Shown here piece after piece: positions 26,381 through 35,272 of a stretch of 64,000 nt of DNA. Each line of letters begins with the position of its first letter. Within the stretch, counting starts at the first letter, position 1. This stretch comes from Cellulomonas humilata. GTDB lineage: Bacteria; Actinomycetota; Actinomycetes; Actinomycetales; Cellulomonadaceae. A program made the position numbers and the translations under genes. The notes under the pieces are model-generated. The model did no database searches. It was given only the letters and a program-made list of their open reading frames with translations, and was not told the DNA's origin. The stretch is taken from NCBI RefSeq assembly GCF_030814415.1, contig NZ_JAUSVB010000001.1, forward strand, positions 434,001 through 498,000, given 5' to 3'.

Positions 26381-27519
26381 GCTGCAGCCCCGATCGCGTC
26401 GGCCACGACACCGACGTGCTTGTGCCACGAGAGCGTGTCCAGGACGTGGGTGCGCGCTCTCCTACCCATCGCGTTCCCGCTCTTGGAGTTCTCGGCTGCC
26501 GCGACGATGGCGTCCACGAGGCTGCGGTGGTCGAGACCATCGACCAGGAGTCCCGACGTGCCGTGGCGCACGAAGTCCGTCGGGCCACCGACATCGCCTG
26601 CGACGACGACGCAGGCGAACGACATGGCGTCGGCGATGACCAGGCCGAACCCTTCGAAGTCGTTTCCCTCCCCGACGTGCGTGTGGGGATGCAGGAAGAC
26701 GTCCGCCCAGCGGTAGAGCTCGGGCACCTCCGCGTCGGGAACTCTCCCGAGGAATGTCACCCGATGCTCCAGGCGCTCCTCGATGACGAGCTGCCGGAGC
26801 TCGTCCGTCATCGGTCCGCTTCCAGCGATCCGGTACTCGAAGTCGAGCGAGCCATGCCGTTCGATATCCGCGAGTGCAGCCAGGCACCCGTGGATGTTCT
26901 TGCGCTCGATGTGTCGTGCCAGAGAGAGAAGGCGCACGGGTTCCTGGTGGGCACGAGAGTGGTCGGCGCTCGTCCGTGCGAGCTCGTCGAACGTCAGTCC
27001 GTTGGGCGCCACGCGCCACTGGCCGACAGGCCCGGGAACCCCCAGAGCCTTCTCAGCCTGGGCCATGGTCGACGTCGACACCGCGACCACGCCCGCCGAC
27101 CGCCGCAGGACCCGCCTCATCGCGGGCCGAAGCGGCCGGGGCGTGTTCATGACCTCCCGGCCATGAACCGAGACGGCGACGGGAAGACGTGACCGAGCGG
27201 CCATGTGAACCAGCGCCGGCTTCCACGTCGTGGCGTGGACCCACGACGGGTTCGCCTCCCGCACGGCTCGACGGAACGCGAGCAGCATCCGACCGAAGAC
27301 CTGGAGCTGCGATCCGGGCCCCGTGTTGAAGTGGCGCAGGCGACCCTCCGGGTAGTCGCGCTCGGACCACCCTGCGGGCGACGAGGTCTGGGTTAGGACC
27401 GTGACCGCGTAGCCGTCGCCGAGGTAGGCGCGGGCAACCTCTTCGGAGTACGTCTCGACGCCGCCGATCGTCGGCGGAAACCCCTTGCACAGCAGGAGTA
27501 CCGACTTGTCCAGGTTCAT
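26377..27519 (-). CDS. Family-4 glycosyltransferase
   Basis: This 380-residue GT-B enzyme has an N-terminal acceptor domain beginning SVLLLCKGFPPTIGGVETYSEEVARAYL and a C-terminal nucleotide-sugar domain. The latter contains LLSLARHIERKNIHGCLAAL, YRIAGSGPMTDELRQL, VTFLGRVPDAEVPELYRWADVFLHP and the EX7E motif in EGNDFEGFGLVIADAMSF. It is a retaining enzyme that would add one sugar to the growing repeat unit. It sits between the priming transferase and GT2 genes in the same operon. Confidence 0.92.
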   Translation of the reverse strand: MNLDKSVLLLCKGFPPTIGGVETYSEEVARAYLGDGYAVTVLTQTSSPAGWSERDYPEGRLRHFNTGPGSQLQVFGRMLLAFRRAVREANPSWVHATTWKPALVHMAARSRLPVAVSVHGREVMNTPRPLRPAMRRVLRRSAGVVAVSTSTMAQAEKALGVPGPVGQWRVAPNGLTFDELARTSADHSRAHQEPVRLLSLARHIERKNIHGCLAALADIERHGSLDFEYRIAGSGPMTDELRQLVIEERLEHRVTFLGRVPDAEVPELYRWADVFLHPHTHVGEGNDFEGFGLVIADAMSFACVVVAGDVGGPTDFVRHGTSGLLVDGLDHRSLVDAIVAAAENSKSGNAMGRRARTHVLDTLSWHKHVGVVADAIGAAA

Positions 27520-27610
27520 TCTGTGCTTCTCTTCGTTGGTGTTCGGGGCTACGGGAGCCGGATAGCCGGCGCCCAGCTGGTCGTCGAGGGAGAGGTGGTG
27601 CTTCGGCGGC

Positions 27611-29119
27611 TCAGTACGCGCCGTCGCCGCCGACGATGGCTTTCGCAGTTCGCGCGAGGATCATCAGGTCGCCGAAGAGCGTCCAGTTCTCGACGTAGCT
27701 GACGTCGAGGCGGATGCCGTCTTCGGGGGTGAGGCCGGACCGGCCCGAGACCTGCCACAGCCCGGTCAGACCTGGCTTGACGAGGAGCCGTCGGTGCGCG
27801 GCGCGGTCGTACTGCGCCACCTCGGCGTCGATCTGCGGGCGCGGGCCGACGAGGCTCATGTCGCCCAGGAGGACGTTGAACAGCTGCGGCAGCTCGTCGA
27901 GGGACGTGCGGCGCAGGAACTTGCCGATGGAGGTCACGCGAGGGTCGTTCTTGGGCTTGTAGAACATGCCGACGGACGTGACGCCCTGGTCGGCCAGCAC
28001 CTCGGCGAGCCGCTGCTCCGCGCCGAGGACCATGGTGCGGAACTTGAAGATCCGGAACCGCTTGCCGTCCTTGCCGATGCGCTCCTGCCGGTAGAGCACC
28101 GGGCCAGGGCTCGTGACGCGGACGCTGATCGCGACGGCGGCGAGCACCGGAAGCAGCACCAGGGTGATCAGAACCGCCATCACCCCGTCGAACAGCGACT
28201 TGGCGATGTACTTCCCGCCGGTGAAGCGCGCCTCGTCGACGTACATCAGCGGGAGCCCGCTGACGGGCCGCATGAGGACACGTGGTCCGGCGACGTCGAC
28301 GAGGGCCAGGGTCAGCGCGAGGTCGATGCCCTTGCCCTCGAGGTCCCAGCCGAGGCGACGGACCGTGTCGGAGGTGATCGCGTCGGCGCCGGTGACGGCG
28401 ACCGCGGAGGCGCCGATGCGCGTCGCCACGTCAGCCGCATCGTCCATCGACCCGAGCACGGGTACGCCGCCGATGAGCTCGCCGGGGACGACCTCCCCGC
28501 TCGGCACGCAGACGCCGAGGACGGCGTACCCGGCATTCGGCTTCAGATGCAGCTGGCCGATCAGGCGTGCGGCCTGGTCCCGGTGCCCGATCACGAGGAT
28601 CCCGGACTGGAACGACCCGGCCTGCCGCTGCTCGTGCAGCCACCGCCGCCACCACGCCCGGCCGGCGAGCAGCAGGCCGAGCCCGAGCGGGGCGGCGAAG
28701 CCGAGGTAGCCCCGGCCGATCTCCATGCGCAGCAGGTAGGCCACGACGGCGACGGTCGCGAACAGCCGCCAGCTGACGTCGAAGACCCGAGCGAACTCGG
28801 TCGAGCCACTCCCCAGGACGCGGCGGTCGCGACTGCGTCCCACCACCAGCGCCGCGAGCCACGCGGCGGCGAGCACCACGGACACGGAGAGGTACGACGG
28901 CGAGAAGGAGCCGGAGACCGACGGCAGGCCGTGGACGTCGAACCGGACGAGGTAGGCGACGGCCACCGCGATGATGACGGCGGCAAGGTCGGTGACCCAG
29001 AGGCGCAGCGCGACCTCATGCCAGCGGGGGTTTGTGACGATAGTCGGCTGGACGGTCGATCGCGTGAGCTGCTGCGGCACAAATGCCACTGTGCGAGCAC
29101 GCGTGTCTGCTTCCGTCAC
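27611..29119 (-). CDS. Polyprenyl-phosphate priming glycosyltransferase (WbaP/WcaJ type)
   Basis: This 502-residue protein has four N-terminal hydrophobic segments and a CoA-binding-like central domain ([18 protein letters not shown]). Its C-terminal bacterial sugar transferase domain has [69 protein letters not shown] and [16 protein letters not shown]. This enzyme transfers a sugar-1-phosphate to undecaprenyl phosphate and starts each repeat unit. It is the first gene of the minus-strand block and is divergent from the Wzz/BY-kinase gene. Confidence 0.95.
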   Translation of the reverse strand: MTEADTRARTVAFVPQQLTRSTVQPTIVTNPRWHEVALRLWVTDLAAVIIAVAVAYLVRFDVHGLPSVSGSFSPSYLSVSVVLAAAWLAALVVGRSRDRRVLGSGSTEFARVFDVSWRLFATVAVVAYLLRMEIGRGYLGFAAPLGLGLLLAGRAWWRRWLHEQRQAGSFQSGILVIGHRDQAARLIGQLHLKPNAGYAVLGVCVPSGEVVPGELIGGVPVLGSMDDAADVATRIGASAVAVTGADAITSDTVRRLGWDLEGKGIDLALTLALVDVAGPRVLMRPVSGLPLMYVDEARFTGGKYIAKSLFDGVMAVLITLVLLPVLAAVAISVRVTSPGPVLYRQERIGKDGKRFRIFKFRTMVLGAEQRLAEVLADQGVTSVGMFYKPKNDPRVTSIGKFLRRTSLDELPQLFNVLLGDMSLVGPRPQIDAEVAQYDRAAHRRLLVKPGLTGLWQVSGRSGLTPEDGIRLDVSYVENWTLFGDLMILARTAKAIVGGDGAY

Positions 29120-29239
29120 GTATTTCCCCCGATGTCCGTTCTACCGACGTCAGGCGCCGTGCAAGTCCGCGCCGAGGATTACATCGGCGCGTCGGGCCGA
29201 GAATTGAGCGCGGGGCACTTATACGTGCACCGAGGAATT

Positions 29240-29260
29240 TCACCCGGTGCATACGGGTGA
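29240..29260. promoter_or_regulatory. Inverted repeat in the divergent polysaccharide control region
   Basis: TCACCCG (29240-29246) and CGGGTGA (29254-29260) are separated by seven bases, in the A/T-rich gap between the priming transferase and the BY-kinase. A second small palindrome, TTACC-G-GGTAA, is at 29282-29292. The ATCACCCG core recurs at 9446 and 15961-15968. Regulator unknown. Confidence 0.4.
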
Positions 29261-29315
29261 TCATGCGCGTGAGACACTGTTTTACCGGGTAATGCAAAGC
29301 AGGGAGAAGAAGGCT

Positions 29316-30836
29316 GTGGAGCTACAGGACTATTGGGGCATCCTGCGCAAGCGCTGGCTGTCCATTGCCGTGTTCGCCGTTCTCGGCACGGCGCTCGCCG
29401 TCGCGTTGTCGTTGATGACCAAGCCGCTGTACGAGGCCACGACGCAGCTCTACGTCTCCGTCAAGGCGGGCGAATCGTCCAGCGACCTCCTCCAGGGCTC
29501 GAACTTCACCCGCCAGCAAGTGAGCTCCTACACGCAGCTCGTCACCAGCCCCCTCGTGCTGCAGCCCGTCATCGAGGACCTCGCCCTCGCTCCCCGGACG
29601 GAGGCCCTGGCCTCGCGGGTCAGCGCGAGCTCCCCGCTCAACACCTCGCTGATCAACGTGACGGTGACCGACGAGAACCCGGCGATGGCAGCCGCGACCG
29701 CCGACGCGATCGCGCGCCAGTTCAAGGACGTGATCGCCGAGCTCGAGACACCCAGCGACGGCGGAGCCTCGGCCGTCAAGATCTCGGTCGTCCGCGACGC
29801 CGTCTCCCCCGAGGCGCCGTCATCCCCGAACCTCAAGCTCAACGTCGCCCTCGGGCTGCTCGTCGGGCTGGCGCTCGGCGTCGGCGTTGCCGTGCTCCGC
29901 TCCGTGCTGGACACCCGGGTCCGGTCCGACGCGGACGTCGCACGGATCACCGACACGTCCGTGATCGGCACGATCCCGGACGACGAGGACGCCGCGCTGC
30001 AGCCGCTCATCGTGCAGAGCAGCCCGCACAGCCAGCGGTCCGAGGCCTTCCGTCGCCTGCGCACCAACCTGCAGTTCCTCGACATCGCCGACCGCCCGCA
30101 GTCGATCGTCGTCACGTCGTCCCTGCCCGGCGAGGGCAAGTCGACGACCTCGATCAACGTCGCGATCAGCCTCGCCGACGCCGGAACGCGCGTGGCCCTC
30201 GTGGACGCCGACCTGCGCCGGCCGTCGGTCGCCAAGTACATGGGCCTCGAGGGCAGCGTCGGACTCACCACGGTGCTCATCGGCCGCGCGAGCGTCGAGG
30301 ACGTCATCCAACCCTGGGGCAACGGCTACCTGCACGTTCTCCCGGCCGGTCAGGTGCCGCCCAACCCGAGCGAGCTGCTCGGGTCGATGGCCATGGCACG
30401 GCTGCTCGAGAAGCTCACCGGCATGTACGACGTCGTCATCGTCGACACGGCTCCGCTGCTGCCCGTCACCGACGCGGCCATCCTGTCCAGGCTGACCGGC
30501 GGAGCGCTCCTCGTGGTCGGCGCCGACAAGCTGCACCGCAACCAGCTGGCCGAGTCCGTCGGCGCCCTGGAGACCGTCGGCGCCCGCATCCTGGGCATCG
30601 TCGTGAACCGCCAGAAGCGCAAGCAGAGCGACCAGTACGCGTACTACGACTACTCGCCCACGCCGGCGACCTCGGCGGACGCGAGCCGCGGCGGGCGCAA
30701 GCGGCGTCGGGCTGCACCGCGGACGCCCAAGTCCCTCGAGGGCACGCAGGCAGGACCCACGACCGCCCTGTGGCCCGGCGCCTCGCTCAGCGAGACCCAG
30801 CTGCGCGAGTTCCAGCAGCAGCAGCCGCGCGTCTGA
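29316..30836 (+). CDS. Fused Wzz chain-length regulator and BY-type tyrosine kinase
   Basis: This 506-residue protein opens ELQDYWGILRKRWLSIAVFAVLGTALAVALSL (Wzz domain, TM1) and has a second membrane helix near LNVALGLLVGLALGVGVAVL. The cytoplasmic kinase domain has Walker A (SSLPGEGKSTTSIN), Walker A' (VALVDADLRRP) and Walker B (VVIVDTAPLLP). The C-terminus carries a Tyr cluster (YAYYDYSPT) for autophosphorylation. Such kinases set polymer length and control export. The GTG start is supported by AGGGAG nine bases upstream. The phosphatase at 35273-35890 is its likely counterpart. Confidence 0.94.
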   Translation: MELQDYWGILRKRWLSIAVFAVLGTALAVALSLMTKPLYEATTQLYVSVKAGESSSDLLQGSNFTRQQVSSYTQLVTSPLVLQPVIEDLALAPRTEALASRVSASSPLNTSLINVTVTDENPAMAAATADAIARQFKDVIAELETPSDGGASAVKISVVRDAVSPEAPSSPNLKLNVALGLLVGLALGVGVAVLRSVLDTRVRSDADVARITDTSVIGTIPDDEDAALQPLIVQSSPHSQRSEAFRRLRTNLQFLDIADRPQSIVVTSSLPGEGKSTTSINVAISLADAGTRVALVDADLRRPSVAKYMGLEGSVGLTTVLIGRASVEDVIQPWGNGYLHVLPAGQVPPNPSELLGSMAMARLLEKLTGMYDVVIVDTAPLLPVTDAAILSRLTGGALLVVGADKLHRNQLAESVGALETVGARILGIVVNRQKRKQSDQYAYYDYSPTPATSADASRGGRKRRRAAPRTPKSLEGTQAGPTTALWPGASLSETQLREFQQQQPRV

Positions 30837-30849
30837 TCTCCGCCCGACC

Positions 30850-30885
30850 CGCAGCCCCGGACCCTTCGTTGGGTCCGGGGCTGCG
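30850..30885 (+). terminator. Hairpin terminator after BY-kinase gene
   Basis: A 15-base-pair stem, CGCAGCCCCGGACCC with GGGTCCGGGGCTGCG around a six-base loop, starts 14 bases after the stop. Confidence 0.8.
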
Positions 30886-31116
30886 GCCGTTCCTGGGCTC
30901 GTCAGTTAAGTGCTCCTACGCGATGCTCGCTCAGGGACGACGCGATCGGGCTCGTCCGCGTCGCGCTCAGGGTGGCACCGGAGCGCTCGTGCAGACCGGG
31001 CGTGCATTCCGGGGCGCTGAGGCCTTCTGTGCCGCCTCAGGTGGACCCGTGGAGCAAGCGGCACGAGACGGCGCGCCGGTCGACGGGTGGGTGCCGCGAG
31101 TCGCTCCAGACAGCAA
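30886..31116. other. Intergenic stretch, no gene seen
   Basis: About 230 bases between two terminators of convergent genes. I see no open reading frame with coding character and no clear repeat. Confidence 0.4.
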
Positions 31117-31147
31117 CGAGCCCCGCACCCAGAGAGTGCGGGGCTCG
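31117..31147 (-). terminator. Hairpin terminator after surface protein A
   Basis: CGAGCCCCGCAC (31117-31128) pairs with GTGCGGGGCTCG (31136-31147), a perfect 12-base-pair stem, starting 17 bases after the stop of the minus-strand surface-protein gene. Confidence 0.75.
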
Positions 31148-31163
31148 TGGAAGAGCTGAGCGA

Positions 31164-31664
31164 TCAGGCCGCCTGGAAGGCTCCACGACGACGCGCCAGG
31201 ACGACGCCGCCGGCGCCGACGAGAACGAGAGCACCGGCGCCGAGGGCGATCGGGAGCACGTTGCTACCGGTGGAGCTCAGCTGACCAGCGGCCGCGGCCG
31301 TGCCGGCCTGCACCGTCTGCGAGCTGAGGACCGCACCCGACGGGTCGGTGGCGACCACGGTGAACGTGCCGGCCGCGCCGACCGTGACCTGGAACGTGAC
31401 GTTGCCAGCGGCATCGGTCGTCTTGGTCAGGGTCTTGGTGCCGGCGATCTGGATCTCGCTGTCCGACGCGGTCTCGCTCGTGACGGTCAGCGTGACCGGG
31501 GCGTTGCCCGGGCCCTTCAGCGAGACCGCGAAGCCACTGGCCGACGAGCTCGACACGGTGCCGGTGTTGGAGAAGTCATTGGCGCCGTACGCCTGCGCGG
31601 CGGTCGGGGCGAGCACGAGTGCAACGGCAGCAACAGCAACCAGAGCGGTGCGACGAACATTCAT
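31164..31664 (-). CDS. Surface protein A with LSSTG sorting-like signal
   Basis: This 166-residue exported protein has a signal peptide ending in PTAAQAYG. Its Thr/Ser-rich mature domain looks like a small immunoglobulin-like fold (VTLTVTSETASDSEIQIAG, VTFQVTVGAAGTFTVVATD). The tail is LSSTG, a hydrophobic helix (PIALGAGALVLVGAGGVVLA) and RRR. It is clearly paralogous to the protein at 34399-35016: shared DSxIxxAGxKTxxKT, GAAGTFxVV and LPIALGA segments. It lies downstream of a DUF4012 gene. The LSSTG signal implies anchoring by a sortase encoded elsewhere. Function unknown. Confidence 0.75.
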   Translation of the reverse strand: MNVRRTALVAVAAVALVLAPTAAQAYGANDFSNTGTVSSSSASGFAVSLKGPGNAPVTLTVTSETASDSEIQIAGTKTLTKTTDAAGNVTFQVTVGAAGTFTVVATDPSGAVLSSQTVQAGTAAAAGQLSSTGSNVLPIALGAGALVLVGAGGVVLARRRGAFQAA

Positions 31665-31724
31665 GGGTGTCCCCCTGGAACGATGTGACTGAAACTGCAC
31701 AAGGTGCTGGGCAGACCTTACGTG

Positions 31725-33527
31725 CTAGTCAATGCAGGCGGAAGCAACGATTTCATCACCGGATTGCCGGGCCGTCGGTGTGGAGCGAAGGTGCACCGGA
31801 CCGGCCTGTCGCATTCCTGTGATGATCTCCATCTCCAGCGTGCCGCTCTCGCCCGGTTTCAGCGTGAATGTCCGGGCACCTAACGCCAGGCCGTCGTGGA
31901 CCTGCGAGAACAGCCCCTGAGTCTCTGAATTCACCCGGACGCCGGAGAATTGCCCACCGAAGGGCGCGTAGATCATCACGTTCGTCCGAATCTCACCGAG
32001 CGGTACCAGATTGTCGAGGCCCACGAGGTAGGCCGGGAGGGTGGCTGCGTCGGCGGGTGCGGTGGACGTCAGCGCCACCGACAGGTGCACCACCTGCGAG
32101 CCGTCGGGCCGGCACTCCGTCGCCTCGGCGGCGACGTCGAGGTCGAGGTAGTAGCCGAGCTTGGCCTGCGTCCCGTCGTTGAGGTAGACGCCGATCACCG
32201 GCGAGTCACCGTCGACGCCACGCAGCTCACCGCTGAGGACCGTCCCCCGCAGTCGCTCCTGCTCGGCGTCGTCGGCCGACCACACCAGGAGCCTCCCCTG
32301 GCGGGCGGCCTCCGCGAGCGCGTCCATGACCTCGGCCGGCGACCCCTGGCCGGACACCACGGCGTCGAACGACGCCTTCGCGGCATCGGCGAAGTACGCG
32401 TCCTGGTCCGCAGGGTCGGGCTTGTCGAGGTAGACGCCGTTGAGGAGCGTCTCCACCGCATCGGCCCCGGAGAGGGTCGAGCCGTCCGCGAGCGTCACCG
32501 GCCCGGTCGCCGACAGCACCAGCGCGAGCGCCCCGGGATCCACCGAGAGGACCCCGTCGATGTGCCCGCCGACCGTGGCCTCCCAGATGCCCTTGGCCAA
32601 CGCACCCGACCGTGGGAAGTCCGGCGTGAAGTTGACGTCGCGCATGTCGGTGCCGAGCTGGGAGCCGTACACGGCGCTCTCCGCCTCGCTGAGCGGCAGC
32701 ACCGGCTCAGCCAGCCCGCTGAGCTCCCCCGCCGCGCGCGCGTCGATGACCTGCACCGCACCGTGGTCCGCCCGCAGGTGGAGCACCGATCCGGGCATCC
32801 CGCCGGTCGCCCGCTGCTCCGCGTTGTTCTGCACGAGCACCAGGTAGTCGCGCGGCCCGTCGGCACCGAGCATGGCCGGCACCAGCTGGGCTGCGCGTGC
32901 CGCGGTGGCCGTCGTGGAGGCGACGTCCGCGAGCTGCTCCCGGAGCAGCTCGACGGGCTCAGCGACCACCCCGAGGAGAGCCGACGTGTCGATGTCGTCC
33001 AGCTGCCGCGCGGCGGCCTGCACGGCCTGGTCCGCGGCCACGACCGCCGGAGCCGCGTCCGCGAGAGGTGCCACGTCGATCCGACCGTCCACGGGCGCGA
33101 GCGCCCCGGCGTCGACCACCGAGGCGGCATCCATCAAGGACGGCAACGCGTGCCGGGCGAGGTCATCGACCGTGGCAGCGACGGACTGGACGGCCCTGGT
33201 GTTCGCACCCACCCAGGGCGTGGCACCGGCCACGCTCCACGCAGGACCGGTCGTCGCGTCCCTTGCGACGGCGGCGTTGGCCTGGAGCTGCTGGAGCGCC
33301 GCCGAGGCCGCAGCGCTGTCTCCCGCGGTGACGCTCGCCTGCAGATGTCCGACGTCACTCTTCGCTGTGTGCAGCGCGTCGGAGGCGCGGACCGCGTCGA
33401 CCGCTAGCCAGGCTCCGAGCCCGAGTATCGTCGCGCCGACCAGGCCGCACCCCAGCAGGGCACCTGTGACTGCCCCTCGGGATCTGGGCTTGATCCGGCC
33501 GTGCCGAGGGGGAAGCGACTCGGCCAC
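31725..33527 (-). CDS. DUF4012 membrane-anchored protein, paralogue
   Basis: This 600-residue protein has one N-terminal transmembrane helix (VTGALLGCGLVGATILGLGAWLAV). Its DUF4012 segments match the protein at 16005-17822: PAMLGADGPRDYLVLVQNNAEQR, GLAEPVLPLSEAESAVYG, NFTPDFPRSGALAKGIWE and GVYLNDGTQAKLGYYLDL. GTG 33527 is chosen because AAGGGGGA lies just upstream; an in-frame ATG at 33554 is possible. The gene is followed on the same strand by surface protein A, the same order as at 15156-17822. Function unknown; linkage to polysaccharide genes suggests an envelope role. Confidence 0.82.
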   Translation of the reverse strand: MAESLPPRHGRIKPRSRGAVTGALLGCGLVGATILGLGAWLAVDAVRASDALHTAKSDVGHLQASVTAGDSAAASAALQQLQANAAVARDATTGPAWSVAGATPWVGANTRAVQSVAATVDDLARHALPSLMDAASVVDAGALAPVDGRIDVAPLADAAPAVVAADQAVQAAARQLDDIDTSALLGVVAEPVELLREQLADVASTTATAARAAQLVPAMLGADGPRDYLVLVQNNAEQRATGGMPGSVLHLRADHGAVQVIDARAAGELSGLAEPVLPLSEAESAVYGSQLGTDMRDVNFTPDFPRSGALAKGIWEATVGGHIDGVLSVDPGALALVLSATGPVTLADGSTLSGADAVETLLNGVYLDKPDPADQDAYFADAAKASFDAVVSGQGSPAEVMDALAEAARQGRLLVWSADDAEQERLRGTVLSGELRGVDGDSPVIGVYLNDGTQAKLGYYLDLDVAAEATECRPDGSQVVHLSVALTSTAPADAATLPAYLVGLDNLVPLGEIRTNVMIYAPFGGQFSGVRVNSETQGLFSQVHDGLALGARTFTLKPGESGTLEMEIITGMRQAGPVHLRSTPTARQSGDEIVASACID

Positions 33528-33936
33528 GTCATCCCCCTTCGGTACCGCGGGCATCCCCGTCGGACGTCCGCGGTCGCGAATCGTATCCGCTGCGCTTGAG
33601 ATAACCGGGTGACCTCGACAGCACCGCGACCAGGTCGTTCGCCTGACTTCTGGCCATATCAGCACTTCACCCGATTGCTTCCCTCGCCATGAGTTGGAAA
33701 CGAGCGGGGACTTCATCATGTTCAGGAGAACGCGCCGCGAGGCACGGAGACGGACCCGTCACACGGACAGGCGCCTGGAGATGCGCCAGCACGTAGACCC
33801 TGGACCAGTCGGACGCCGATGCTGACGGCCATCGGCCGCCAGGCCAAGGTCGGTGAGCGCTGCTCGAACCGACACCAGAATCACGCAACTGCGCGGAACT
33901 CGGACATCCCGCCCTCCGCCCGAGTCGTGCGACACG

Positions 33937-34044
33937 GTTGTCGCCGAAGAGCGTCTGCTCGTCCGCGGTGAGCGGGAGCACCGGATCGCTCAGACCCCCA
34001 AGAACGTTCCCGGCGCGCTGGTCGACGATCGGCACGGCGACACC
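33937..34044 (-). pseudogene. Remnant of a third DUF4012 gene
   Basis: The minus strand encodes VDQRAGNVLGGLSDPVLPL followed by TADEQTLFGDN. This aligns with VIDARAAGELSGLAEPVLPL and the following residues of the intact DUF4012 protein next door. Similarity ends abruptly on both sides and no complete gene surrounds it, so this is a decayed fragment of about 36 codons. It shows that the array once held another DUF4012 copy. Confidence 0.75.
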
Positions 34045-34181
34045 CGACCAGTCCGACCCCCACCCCGGATGCGTCATCGCGCCCCCCCGTTGCGCTCAGT
34101 ACGGCGATGCCATCTGCACGTTTCGCCCGATCGGGTGGTGGTTGACGACGCGGCACGAGGCGGCCGCAGGGTGACGCGGCC

Positions 34182-34283
34182 GCGCCGATCGGGTCACCGG
34201 ATGCTCCGTTCGGGCACCCTGGACGCCAGAATTGCCCCGCGACCCCACCGCCCTTGGCCGAGCCCTTCCGCGTCCTCGTCGTC
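34182..34283 (+). pseudogene. Duplicated dead 5' end of the tyrosine phosphatase gene
   Basis: This segment aligns without gaps to 35216-35317, at a constant offset of 1034 bases. It includes the identical blocks GCGCCGATCGGGTCAC and the 29-base block at 34255-34283, which covers TGGCCGAGCCCTTCC. The position equivalent to the GTG start is GCG, and the catalytic Cys codon is replaced by Gly (VVGYRR in place of VVCTGN). After that the frame soon stops. It is a non-functional duplicate of the promoter and first codons. Confidence 0.85.
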
Positions 34284-34398
34284 GGCTACCGGCGCGTCCT
34301 GAGTCAGCCGGTCAGGCCGGGATTAGCACGCCGGGGGACGCGCACGAAGATCGACGCGCTCCGACGGGATCGGTGGGGCACGCCCGTGCCGCCCGCGA
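34284..34398. other. Decayed intergenic stretch
   Basis: Part of the roughly 870-base region (33528-34398) without an intact gene. Apart from the two remnants listed separately, I see no coding or structural signal here. Confidence 0.4.
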
Positions 34399-35016
34399 TC
34401 AGGAGGACTGCCGACGCCGGACGAGCACGAGTGTGCCGGCACCCACGGCCATGAGAGCAGCCGCACCCAGAGCGATCGGCAGCGGGTCCACGCCCGTCTC
34501 GCTCAGCTCGGTGGGCGTGACTCGTGCGACCGCCGTGACGGTGTGGCTGCTGAGCTGCGTGTTCGTCTGGTCCCTGACCACGATCAGGTAGGTGCCGGCC
34601 GCGCTCAGGGTGACGACGCCGGCGACCGCGCCGTCGGCTCCCGCAGTCTTGGACGTGGTCTTCTCACCGGCGACGTCGATCGCGGAGTCGGGCGTCGCCG
34701 GGTCGGTCGACGTCACGGTGATGCTGTGGACCGCCCCCGGCACCAGCCCTGTGCAGCTCACCGTCAACGAGGCCCCGACGGTCGTGGTGGCCATGCTCAC
34801 GGCGCAGGAGCCTGCCGGCTGTGGGGTCGGGGTGGGCGTAGGCGTAGGCGTGGGTGTGGGTGTGGGTGTGGGTGTGGGTGTTGGCGTGGTCGTCGCCGTG
34901 GTGGTGTCGGAGGGATCGGGAACGACCACCGCGCTGGCCGCGGAAACCGCCAGCGGCGAGAGTGCGAGCGCGGCTGCAACCACGGCCGTCGCGATGGTGC
35001 GTGAGCTTCGCTTCAT
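34399..35016 (-). CDS. Surface protein B with Thr-Pro repeat and LSETG sorting-like signal
   Basis: This 205-residue exported protein has a signal peptide (TAVVAAALALSPLAVSAASA), then an uninterrupted run of about eleven Thr-Pro pairs. A mature domain with one Cys pair (SCAVSM, VSCTGL) follows and is paralogous to surface protein A. The tail is LSETG, a helix (PIALGAAALMAVGAGTLVLV) and RRR. The Thr-Pro run is a likely wall-spanning stalk. ATG 35016 has GGGGGA upstream. No DUF4012 gene remains directly upstream; the remnant lies on its downstream side. Confidence 0.75.
   Translation of the reverse strand: MKRSSRTIATAVVAAALALSPLAVSAASAVVVPDPSDTTTATTTPTPTPTPTPTPTPTPTPTPTPQPAGSCAVSMATTTVGASLTVSCTGLVPGAVHSITVTSTDPATPDSAIDVAGEKTTSKTAGADGAVAGVVTLSAAGTYLIVVRDQTNTQLSSHTVTAVARVTPTELSETGVDPLPIALGAAALMAVGAGTLVLVRRRQSS
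34829..34888 (-). repeat. Hexanucleotide repeat coding for Thr-Pro
   Basis: About ten units of a GGTGTG/GGCGTA-type hexamer (plus-strand reading), most uniform at 34850-34880. Because the unit is six bases, slippage would change stalk length without breaking the frame. Confidence 0.8.
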
Positions 35017-35260
35017 CCGGCAGTCCCCCAGATCGTCCGCGCCGCCCCCGGCGCGCTCGTCCATGCCCAGAACCCGACAATAGCGACGATTCGCCACAGG
35101 GCCTACCCTCTGCCGCCGCAGCGGGCCACCCCCCTGGTGCCCTCGGTGCCCACGCGGGACGGCGCAGGGCTGTCCGGGGTGCACGACCCCGCGAGCTTCG
35201 GAGGGTGGAAACGATGCGCCGATCGGGTCACGTCATGCCGCGATGTTGCGGCTGGCACCG

Positions 35261-35266
35261 CAGGAT
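35261..35266 (+). promoter_or_regulatory. -10-like hexamer for phosphatase gene
   Basis: CAGGAT followed by six bases and GTG 35273, the same hexamer and spacing as at the OsmC gene. In the dead duplicate it reads CAGAAT. Confidence 0.35.
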
Positions 35267-35272
35267 AGGACC

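Noticed and set aside
29247..29315. Upstream starts for the Wzz/BY-kinase protein
   Set aside because: The upstream codons lie inside the palindromic control region. GTG 29316 has AGGGAG at suitable distance and gives the usual ELQDYWGILRKRW beginning.
33667..34077. A complete gene of 136 codons on the minus strand
   Set aside because: Only the first third resembles a DUF4012 protein; the rest is unstructured shadow sequence, so it was recorded as a short pseudogene remnant instead.
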